64,000 bases of DNA, taken from the NCBI GenBank assembly GCA_017447865.1, contig JAFSMO010000007.1:124001-188000 (forward strand). The letters are read 5' to 3'. The position numbers and the translations under genes are program-made. This DNA comes from Thermoguttaceae bacterium. GTDB taxonomy: Bacteria > Planctomycetota > Planctomycetia > Pirellulales > Thermoguttaceae. This document shows, in pieces, positions 25,666 through 32,663 of the stretch. Under the pieces are notes generated by a model. It was not told the origin of the DNA. It saw only the letters and a program-made list of their open reading frames with translations, and made no database searches. The stretch's first letter is position 1, and the number at the start of each line of letters is the position of its first letter.

Positions 25666-25803
25666 ATTTAAACACGGATTTTCACGGATTAAATGGATTT
25701 TCGCAGATTATTTAAAAGGAGTTTTAAATATTTCATGGGCTTTTCAATCCCCGAAAAGAAATCCTTTGAATCCTTTTAATCCGTGGAAATCCGTGTTTAA
25801 ATG
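25666..25803. repeat. ACACGGATTTCCACGGATT-family inverted repeat
   Basis: The left arm TTTAAACACGGATTTTCACG and the right arm TCCGTGGAAATCCGTGTTTA are inverted around an AT-rich centre of about 90 bp, giving a long hairpin. A second copy starts at about 63898 and runs off the right edge. Confidence 0.8.
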
Positions 25804-25909
25804 GAGCTCGGAAGTAGTGTGTGTTTTGGGTTTTTGAAAGTCTTTAGAAAATTTCGTCATTTGCCCCTAAAAGAGAGATGAAGGAGTAAAAGCTCCGGGC
25901 CTGAGTCAC

Positions 25910-25946
25910 CAGGAAACACGATTTCGGCCGTGTTTCCTGATTTTTT
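25910..25946 (+). terminator. Strong intrinsic terminator without an adjacent gene
   Basis: Perfect 11-bp stem (CAGGAAACACG / CGTGTTTCCTG), 8-base loop, followed by A and six T. It lies over 320 bases after the ndk stop, with no open frame immediately before it. Confidence 0.8.
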
Positions 25947-25978
25947 GTTGATTTCTCGTTTTTTTCCTCTTTTTCCCC

Positions 25979-26006
25979 TTGTACTTCTGAAAAACTGGTC
26001 TATAAT
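25979..26006 (+). promoter_or_regulatory. Promoter for HtrA-like gene
   Basis: TTGTAC, a 16-base spacer, then a consensus TATAAT, about 130 bases upstream of the start codon. Confidence 0.6.
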
Positions 26007-26134
26007 TGGATTACGTGAAAGTTTATTCCAGTTTTCCTTTTTCGAGGTTCCGGACGAAGCCATTAAACTCCTGAATCCCCGTTTCAGGCTCGTGGTGTGA
26101 TGAGCCGGTCCTTTCGTTTCGTTTTGGGTTTTTT

Positions 26135-27088
26135 ATGTACACGATCCTCCTTTTTTTCAGCCTGTTTCTGTCCGCCGAGGGTGAGACGCAGTCCGTTTTT
26201 CTGAATCTCCGCGACCAGCTCGCGCCGTCGCTCGTCCGTCTGGAAACCTCCGGCGGCGACGAGATGGTGGACGGCGTGAACGCCCTGACCGAGATCACCG
26301 GGCTGATCGTCACGCCGGACGGTTACGTCTTTTCCAGCGCGGTCGGTTTTGCGCACCACCCGGACGCGGTGATCGCGGTCCTTCCCGACGGCCAGCACGC
26401 GAAGGCGGAAATCGTTTCGACCGATTTCGTGCGGAAAATCACGCTCCTGAAGATCGAACCGCCCGAGGGAAAAACGTTTCCCGTTCCGACCCCCGCGAAA
26501 GTGGAACCGGCGCGGGTCGGTCAGCAGGTTTTGGCTTTCGGACGGATCCTGAACCCGGACGTGCCGACGCTCACGACGGGGATCCTCAGCGGAAAACGCC
26601 GTCAGAATGGCGTCGCGATCCAGACCGACGCGCACGTCTCGCCGAGCAATTACGGCGGCCCGCTCGTGAATCTCGACGGCCAGGTCCTGGGAATTCTGAC
26701 CCCGTTCGGGATGGGCCCGAACAAACTCATGACCGGTGTGGACATTTACGACTCCGGAATCGGTTTCGCGATTCCGCTGGAGGATCTGCTGGCGCTTCTG
26801 CCGCGGATGAAGGAGCAGAAGGAACTGAAACCCACGTCGAAAATGGGGATCACGTTCGATAATCCGTCGCCGATTCTGGCCGGGACGAAGATCCTTTACG
26901 TCAAGCCCGACTCTCCGGCGGCGAAGGCGGGGGTTAAGGAAGGGGACGTGGTCACGCACGCGGACGGCGTTCCGGTGACGCGCGCCGTGGAAGTCCTCTG
27001 GCAAAACGCGAAGCACTACGAGGGTGAAAAAGTCAAACTCACGCTGAAACGCGGTGAGGAAACGATCGAGGCCGAGCTTGAGCTTTGA
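26135..27088 (+). CDS. HtrA/DegP-like trypsin-PDZ protein lacking the catalytic triad
   Basis: The 317-residue exported protein has a short signal peptide, a trypsin-like double barrel (about residues 20-210) and one PDZ domain (about 240-317, GTKILYVKPDSPAAKAGVKEGD). Aligning it to DegP-type motifs shows all three catalytic positions replaced. TNNHVV becomes SSAVGF (His to Val70), RTDLAVLKI becomes RKITLLKI (Asp to Lys101), and GNSGGPL becomes SNYGGPL (Ser to Tyr173). The scaffold around each site is well conserved, so the fold is probably intact but not proteolytic. It may act as a periplasmic chaperone, scaffold or peptide sensor. Confidence 0.85.
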   Translation: MYTILLFFSLFLSAEGETQSVFLNLRDQLAPSLVRLETSGGDEMVDGVNALTEITGLIVTPDGYVFSSAVGFAHHPDAVIAVLPDGQHAKAEIVSTDFVRKITLLKIEPPEGKTFPVPTPAKVEPARVGQQVLAFGRILNPDVPTLTTGILSGKRRQNGVAIQTDAHVSPSNYGGPLVNLDGQVLGILTPFGMGPNKLMTGVDIYDSGIGFAIPLEDLLALLPRMKEQKELKPTSKMGITFDNPSPILAGTKILYVKPDSPAAKAGVKEGDVVTHADGVPVTRAVEVLWQNAKHYEGEKVKLTLKRGEETIEAELEL

Positions 27089-27291
27089 GGCGGGAAATAT
27101 TCTGTTGGGGGGGATTGGAAGGGCTGACCTGGCCCGGTCCTTCCGGTCTGTAAAAATGCGTAGATTGCGCGGTCTTTTTCTAACATACGTCTTACGTAAA
27201 AGGAAAACGGTCGGAAAACCGATGATTAAGTGCGGAAGGTGGTCTTTGGGGCCGCCTGATTCGCTTTAAAAAGAATTTTCCGTTTAGTAAA

Positions 27292-28422
27292 ATGACCAAA
27301 CCGCACCGCCGCCATCTCGACGTCCTTTGCAACTACCACGACGATTACGTCGCGCTGGGGACGGAATTTCTTGGAAATGCCGGCGGGTACAGCGGTGCGT
27401 GCTTCTGGAAAGTCCACGGGAAAAAAGGAACGTTCTGCCTCCGCCGCTGGGCGAAAAACTATCCGACTCTGGAACGTTTGCAGTACATTCATGCGGTGCA
27501 GTGGCACGCGCAGACCGAGGGCTTTTGCGGCTTTCCGATGCCAGTCGAGACGCTGGAGGGGATGACCTGCGTTGAAGAAGGTGGTTTTTACTGGCAGCTG
27601 GAACCGTGGATGAAAGGAAAGGCCGATTTCCTCAAAAATCCAAACACGAATCGGCTCGTGAGTGCCATGACGGCGCTGGCTGAGTTCCACAACGCGACGC
27701 AGACGTTCCCGATTTTGAAGGAAAAGGGGACCTCCCCGCTTCTGCTCGAACACGAAAAAACACTGCTCCGCTGGACGGACAGCCGGTTGGCGGAGCTGGA
27801 GGACCGTGTGGGGCTGGACGGAATGGCCGGTTCAGATCTTTTCCAGGACGTCACGTTCATTTCGGGCCTTTCCGACTCGGACGGTCCGGCGGGTACTGAG
27901 GGCTGGCAGATCGGAAACCGCGTGACGATTCCCTGCAAAATGTCCATTAAAAGCCAGACGCGCCTCCAAAACGCGGCTCTGCGTATTCTGCCGCGTGTGC
28001 GTGAGCTGCGCCGCCCGGTTCTGACACAGGTCGTTCGGAAGAGCAACCAGTTGATGCGCCTCCAGCCGTGCCTCTACGACATTCACTCGGAGCATCTTTT
28101 CTTTGAAAAAGACCGTTTTGTCGGCTTCATCGATTTTGGGTCGCTTGGAAACGATAATGCGGCGGTGGACGTGGCGCGGATGCTCAGCGCCCTGACGGGT
28201 TCCCAGGGAAAGTACTGGCTTACGGGGCTGGCGGCTTACCAGTCGGTGCGTCCGCTTCGTCCGGAAGAACTCGCCGCGATCCAGGTGATCCGCCGCAGTT
28301 TGATGCTTTCCATGGCGATACGCTGGCTGGAGTACATTTTCACGCAGAGCCACCCCGTCATGTGCTCCACGCTTCTGGTTCAGCGTCTGGAACGTCTGGC
28401 GGACATTCTGGAAAGAGTTTGA
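27292..28422 (+). CDS. APH/choline-kinase-fold phosphotransferase-like protein
   Basis: The 376-residue cytoplasmic protein has a kinase-like N-lobe with a Gly-rich GNAGGYSGACFWKV loop and a CLRRWAK strand supplying the likely ATP-binding basic residue. The C-lobe catalytic segment is LYDIHSEHLFF, followed by the metal-binding VGFIDFGSLGNDNAAVDVAR. This is the layout of APH-family proteins (aminoglycoside phosphotransferase, homoserine kinase type II, HipA-like), but the canonical HGDxxxxN is changed to YDIHSEH. A long insert (about residues 140-230) separates the lobes. The substrate is unknown, and nothing nearby suggests antibiotic resistance. Confidence 0.78.
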   Translation: MTKPHRRHLDVLCNYHDDYVALGTEFLGNAGGYSGACFWKVHGKKGTFCLRRWAKNYPTLERLQYIHAVQWHAQTEGFCGFPMPVETLEGMTCVEEGGFYWQLEPWMKGKADFLKNPNTNRLVSAMTALAEFHNATQTFPILKEKGTSPLLLEHEKTLLRWTDSRLAELEDRVGLDGMAGSDLFQDVTFISGLSDSDGPAGTEGWQIGNRVTIPCKMSIKSQTRLQNAALRILPRVRELRRPVLTQVVRKSNQLMRLQPCLYDIHSEHLFFEKDRFVGFIDFGSLGNDNAAVDVARMLSALTGSQGKYWLTGLAAYQSVRPLRPEELAAIQVIRRSLMLSMAIRWLEYIFTQSHPVMCSTLLVQRLERLADILERV

Positions 28423-28425
28423 GCC

Positions 28426-28460
28426 AAATCACTGGTCTTTTGAATAGTGATTTTCTCTTT
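28426..28460 (+). terminator. Intrinsic terminator of the APH-like gene
   Basis: 8-bp stem (AAATCACT / AGTGATTT) with a 12-base loop, followed by TCTCTTT, four bases after the stop codon. Confidence 0.65.
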
Positions 28461-28547
28461 GGGACTGCGGAAAACCGCATAGCCCTTTCCCGTCAGCCAC
28501 AAGATATTGGGTTTCAGAAATAATTTTCCCAAGATATGCTAAAACAC

Positions 28548-28575
28548 TTGCATCGCGAAAATTTTTCGTTATACT
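28548..28575 (+). promoter_or_regulatory. Promoter of the amidotransferase-like unit
   Basis: TTGCAT, a 16-base spacer, then TATACT. It implies a transcript of about 300 bases before the start codon at 28883. Confidence 0.5.
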
Positions 28576-28581
28576 CATTTC

Positions 28582-28882
28582 AGATTTGCACTTCTGGGCG
28601 GTTTTATACCGTTTGAAAGGAACATGGTAAGCCTATAGCGTAGAAAAGTTTTAATAGTCCGCACAGCTGGGAACTCGTAAAAAAAAGTGACGGGTCGATT
28701 GGTGTGACCTCCCCGCCGAAAATGAATGATAAATGATACGAGGGCGTGTTTCCGCCGTTCTTTCCTGAGACCCAAGGATGAGTCAAAAGAAAGCATGGGT
28801 GGAAGAAATGGGACTTGAAGAAGCCGTGAGAGAAATCTTGCCGTATGGGTGAACGAGCCTTTTATTCAGGAGGAATAATTAG
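28582..28882 (+). ncRNA. Long leader or candidate structured RNA
   Basis: About 300 bases between the promoter and the amidotransferase-like gene. It is too long for an ordinary 5' UTR and holds only a 24-codon frame. I see no match to tmRNA, RNase P, SRP or 6S RNA signatures. It could be a regulatory leader, a leader-peptide attenuator or a remnant. Confidence 0.35.
28778..28852 (+). CDS. Possible 24-residue leader peptide
   Basis: An ATG preceded closely by AAGG opens a frame encoding a short amphipathic peptide (MSQKKAWVEEMGLEE onward, ending ILPYG) and closes 30 bases before the next start. Its small size means it may be a leader peptide, a small protein or chance. Confidence 0.35.
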   Translation: MSQKKAWVEEMGLEEAVREILPYG

Positions 28883-29635
28883 ATGCAGTTCGGAAAAAAA
28901 CCGGTCATTGGTCTTAATGCAGATTTCGTGGAAGCCAAGGGGGACAAAGAAGCTTTCAGTTTCATCTGGGCCGGTTACTATGAATCAATTATACGGGCCG
29001 GAGGTATCCCGGTCATTCTCCCGCCGATGCAAGATGAAAATTCCTTGCGTCAAATTCTGAATACACTTGATGGAATCGTTCTGACGGGTGGCGCTGATTT
29101 GGATTCGCGCCGCAATGGTTACGTGTTACACTCGACCGTTCGCCCAATGCCCGCTTACCGCGAAGATTTCGACCGGTTGCTCATGAGGCTGATCGCCGAA
29201 ATGAAACTCCCGCTTCTCGCGATTGGCGCTGGAATGCAGCTTCTGAATGTTATGATGGGCGGTTCCCTCTTTTTCCATATTCCAGTCGATATTCCCAAGG
29301 CGATGCCGCATTTTGATCTTCATTCGCCGATTCACCGTCACACGCTGGAAGTCATGCCGGATACGATTCTGGAAAAAGTCTATGGCGATTCAGAAATTCG
29401 CGTCTGTTCCCGCCATCACATGGCCGTGAACGAAGTGGCGCCGGGATTCGTCGTTTCTGCCAAATCACCTGACGGCGTTATTGAAGCGATCGAATCGGAT
29501 ATTGACGACTGGTTCGTGGTTGGAACCCAATTCCATCCCGAGAGTGCTCACGCCACCGCGCTGGATTTGAGAATTTTCGAAGAATTCATCGAATCCGTCG
29601 GCGGTGTTCCGTTCGAGTTCTCTCTGGTGGCCTGA
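28883..29635 (+). CDS. Class I glutamine amidotransferase-like (peptidase C26) protein lacking the nucleophile
   Basis: The 250-residue protein has a strong AGGAGGA Shine-Dalgarno. It matches the gamma-Glu-GABA hydrolase (PuuD) family: IGLNADF at the start, LDGIVLTGGADLD at 62-74, and TQFHPESAHA with the catalytic His218 and Glu220. The nucleophile elbow, normally ICRGMQ, reads IGAGMQ, so Cys is replaced by Gly115 and the following Arg by Ala. Hydrolysis of gamma-glutamyl amides by the usual thioester mechanism is therefore unlikely. It could be a binding or regulatory protein, or use another chemistry. A long leader precedes it and a terminator follows. Confidence 0.85.
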   Translation: MQFGKKPVIGLNADFVEAKGDKEAFSFIWAGYYESIIRAGGIPVILPPMQDENSLRQILNTLDGIVLTGGADLDSRRNGYVLHSTVRPMPAYREDFDRLLMRLIAEMKLPLLAIGAGMQLLNVMMGGSLFFHIPVDIPKAMPHFDLHSPIHRHTLEVMPDTILEKVYGDSEIRVCSRHHMAVNEVAPGFVVSAKSPDGVIEAIESDIDDWFVVGTQFHPESAHATALDLRIFEEFIESVGGVPFEFSLVA

Positions 29636-29659
29636 TCCAAAGCCGCCATCTTTTTACGC

Positions 29660-29708
29660 GCCCCATTTCGCTTGAAATCATTCGCGGAAACGGGGCTTTT
29701 CTTTTTTT
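29660..29708 (+). terminator. Intrinsic terminator of amidotransferase-like gene
   Basis: Imperfect GC-rich stem (GCCCCATTTCGC / GCGGAAACGGGGC) followed by TTTTCTTTTTTT. Confidence 0.8.
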
Positions 29709-29822
29709 AAAGATCATATTATTCCCTAAAAAGGATTTTTCGCCAAAAATCTGCAATAAAATCCAGGATTCTTCCGTTTAAACTACGACGAAATATTTTA
29801 CCCAAACCCCCAGGACTCACCC

Positions 29823-32327
29823 ATGCGTACTTTCCTTTCCGCTTTTTGCTGCGTTTTTTTCTTTGTTTCCACTCTTTTCGCCCAGAACGGTACGATCATC
29901 AGCTACTCGTACCCGGCAGGCGGTCAGCGAGGGACGACGTTTCGCGTTCTGATCGGCGGCCGCGGCGTCGTTACTGCGGAAGAGGTCCAGATCTCCGGTG
30001 AGGGCGTGACGGCCAAAATCCTGAAACGTTTTAAATCTCTTCAGCAGAATAACGTGGAGACCACCAACCCCACACGTCAGGTTTGGCGCGCAGGGCACGA
30101 CGTCGTTACGGCCGAGGAAAGTTTCCGCGAGGGAATTCGTCTGGAAAACGACTGGATCCGGGAAATGGTCGATTCCAACCCGATGAAGACGCCCGATGAA
30201 AAGGCCATTCATACGGTCGCGGAGATCTGCGAGGAGTTTCCCTTCATCGAGGACGTGGTTCTGAATCCCACCCCGGAAAACGTCCAGACGCTCTATTACG
30301 AGTACATTCTGGAACGGCCCGAGAAGAAACCCAAAGAAACGATGAATCAGGGGATTGAACTGGAAGTCACGATTGCGCCCGATGCGCCGTGCGGCGACCG
30401 CTGGCTTCTGCTTCGCGGGCAGAACGGCGAAAAATCGGCGCCGATCCTTTTCCAGGTCGGGGATTTGCCCGAGGTGAACGAGTTGGAGCCGAACGATTCG
30501 CCGGAGCTTCCGACCCGCTGGGACAGTACGCAGAAGAAAATGGTTTCGTGGGCTTACCTTCAGTCCCCGCCCGCGCAGACGCCGGTCCTTTTCAACGGCC
30601 GGATCCGTCCCGGTGACGTGGATCGCTTCCGGTTTGAGGCCAAAAAAGGGCAAAAACTCGTGATTTCGGCCCTGGGACGTTTCCTCAATCCGTACCTGGC
30701 CGACGCGGTGCCGGGCTGGTTCCAGCCGATTTTGAAGGTTTACGGTCCCAACGGCCGTGAAGCGGCGAACGCTTTCAGCTGGAAAAACGATCCGGACCCC
30801 GCGATGATTTTTGACGTTCCGGAGGGCGGCGTCTTCACGCTGGAGATCCAGGACTCGCTTTTCCGCGGCCGGGATGATTTCGTGTACCGTGTGGCGGTCG
30901 GTGAGATCCCCATGATCACGAGCGTTTACCCACCATGCGCGCAGGAAGGAAAACCATTCAGTGCGGAGGTTTTTGGGGTTAATCTTCCCCAGGGGAACGG
31001 CGGAAAAGCGAAAATCGAAATGGCGTCGGTCCAGGGAAGCCCGAACTGGAACGGGGTCCCGGTCGCGACTTTGCGTGAAGTAGGCGGGAAGCCGCTCATT
31101 CGTCCGATTTCCTTCACGGTGGAAAAAGAAGCGCCGCGCGAGGCGGTCCAAGGCGTTCAGGACGCGGAAATCCCGAGCGTTTTCTACGGGCGCCTGGCGC
31201 AAAAAGGGAAGCCCGCCGAGTTCCGGTTCCAAGGGAAAAAGGGCCAGCGCGTGGCGATCGACGTCACGGCCACCTCACTGGATTCGACGCTGGATTCCCG
31301 CCTGGAATTGATCGGCCCGGATGGAAAAATCATCGCGGAGTGCGATGACCGGGCGGGGTGCGACGGCCCGAATATTGGCTGGGAGACGCATCACGCCGAC
31401 CCGGTTTTGAGTGTAGAAATCCCGGAGGATGGAACGTACACCGCGCGCCTTTCCAACACGCTGTACGAAGAAAACCCCGAGGCGATTTACCGCGTTCGGT
31501 TTGCCGAGCCGGAGCCGGATTTTCTGGTTTTCTCGGCCCAGCCGAACATTTGGATGAACGCGTCGGTGGTGAAACTGAATCTGGAACTCGTGCGTCTTGG
31601 CGGCTGGGACGGCCCGGTCGAAATCGTTTCGACGGATCCGGGGCTGACGGTCCAGGGCGGAGTTTTCCTCCCCGGCGTGGCGAAACTCGCGTGCACGCTC
31701 ACCTTCAGCGAGGAATTATGGCCCAAAGAACTGAATGGGAAGGAGTGGAACAAAGCCGTTTTGGACCAGCCGCTCCCGTTGAAAGCTCGTGCGTATCGGA
31801 ACGCTCAGGCCGAGCAGGAAAACGGCGCGCCGAATGACTGCGTGGAGCATGAGATCCTCGCGGCGTTCCGTCTGGAGCAGGCGTTCATCTACTTCCATCT
31901 GATCCCGGTGGGGGAAGTGATGGCGAACTACCGCGGCCCGTACCGTGCTCCGTCTGAGGTGGTGAGTGAAACGCCGCTGAAGATCCCGCGCGACGGGTCG
32001 GAGTTTGAAGTCCAGTTCTGCCCGGCCAAGATGAAAAACGTGAATCCCAACTCGAGAAAGGATTGGGGACCGCCGAATCGGTGGTACGTACTCGCACCGG
32101 AGTGTGAAGGGTTTGAAGTGGTTCATCAGCAGGAATTGAGGTACCGCCAGATTCTCACGGTTCGAGTGACGGACCCGGAAAAAGCGGCCAAATGCCCGGC
32201 GCTGATTTTCGGATCGTACTGGTTCAAAGAGGATCCGGATTTTAAGTACGACGGGAAAACGGTGCCGCCGGACGTGAACGTTTACAAACCGATCGGGAAT
32301 TGGCTCCCCGCGGTGCCGGTGGAATGA
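29823..32327 (+). CDS. Exported protein with two PPC-like beta-domains
   Basis: The 834-residue secreted protein has a signal peptide ending TLFAQN. It opens with an IPT/TIG-like strand set (ISYSYPAGGQRGTTFRVLIG). Two pre-peptidase C-terminal (PPC)-like domains follow: about 210-360 (FNGRIRPGDVDRFRFEAKKG) and about 455-570 (FYGRLAQKGKPAEFRFQGKK, then GTYTARLSN). The C-terminal third is beta-rich and unrecognised. No protease domain is present. Long PPC-bearing exported proteins of this type are common in Planctomycetota, and they may bind partners or substrates at the surface. The gene follows a strong terminator, so it has its own promoter. Confidence 0.8.
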   Translation: MRTFLSAFCCVFFFVSTLFAQNGTIISYSYPAGGQRGTTFRVLIGGRGVVTAEEVQISGEGVTAKILKRFKSLQQNNVETTNPTRQVWRAGHDVVTAEESFREGIRLENDWIREMVDSNPMKTPDEKAIHTVAEICEEFPFIEDVVLNPTPENVQTLYYEYILERPEKKPKETMNQGIELEVTIAPDAPCGDRWLLLRGQNGEKSAPILFQVGDLPEVNELEPNDSPELPTRWDSTQKKMVSWAYLQSPPAQTPVLFNGRIRPGDVDRFRFEAKKGQKLVISALGRFLNPYLADAVPGWFQPILKVYGPNGREAANAFSWKNDPDPAMIFDVPEGGVFTLEIQDSLFRGRDDFVYRVAVGEIPMITSVYPPCAQEGKPFSAEVFGVNLPQGNGGKAKIEMASVQGSPNWNGVPVATLREVGGKPLIRPISFTVEKEAPREAVQGVQDAEIPSVFYGRLAQKGKPAEFRFQGKKGQRVAIDVTATSLDSTLDSRLELIGPDGKIIAECDDRAGCDGPNIGWETHHADPVLSVEIPEDGTYTARLSNTLYEENPEAIYRVRFAEPEPDFLVFSAQPNIWMNASVVKLNLELVRLGGWDGPVEIVSTDPGLTVQGGVFLPGVAKLACTLTFSEELWPKELNGKEWNKAVLDQPLPLKARAYRNAQAEQENGAPNDCVEHEILAAFRLEQAFIYFHLIPVGEVMANYRGPYRAPSEVVSETPLKIPRDGSEFEVQFCPAKMKNVNPNSRKDWGPPNRWYVLAPECEGFEVVHQQELRYRQILTVRVTDPEKAAKCPALIFGSYWFKEDPDFKYDGKTVPPDVNVYKPIGNWLPAVPVE

Positions 32328-32343
32328 TCGGAGTCTTTTGGAG

Positions 32344-32372
32344 CGCGGCCGTATAGGCCGCGTTCTGGTTTT
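32344..32372 (+). terminator. Terminator of the PPC-domain gene
   Basis: Perfect 7-bp stem (CGCGGCC / GGCCGCG) with loop GTATA, followed by a T-rich stretch, 16 bases after the stop codon. Confidence 0.7.
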
Positions 32373-32663
32373 AAAAGTTCCCGGTTTTCTGAAACTTGGG
32401 TTTTTAGTCTGATTTTTCCTGACCGTAAAACTTTCTTTCTTTCCTCTCTTTTCGCCATCTTGCGCAATACTTAAAAAACCCTGGAGAAATGGGAAGAATG
32501 AGTGGGTTTTCAGGTTTTGAGTGAAGTCCTTATTTCTGCCAGACCGATGAAAAGATTAAGATGTAGTTTTTAAATCCGGCTTGGATTCACGACGCTTGGA
32601 GCGTTTAATAGAAAAACGACTGTGGGATGGCGGTCGGCTCAAGGACGAGTTCAGGGATCAATT
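32373..32663. other. Intergenic stretch before the ExeA-like gene
   Basis: About 290 bases with no convincing frame, RNA gene or repeat. A weak GACGAG/CAGGGA purine-rich segment precedes the ATG pair at 32664. Confidence 0.3.

Noticed and set aside
27089..27291. Small gene in the gap between the HtrA-like and APH-like genes
   Set aside because: The short frames there lack a ribosome site and overlap a GGAAGG/CCTTCC hairpin.
28582..28882. tmRNA, RNase P, SRP or 6S RNA in the long leader
   Set aside because: None of the conserved sequence signatures of these RNAs could be found by eye.
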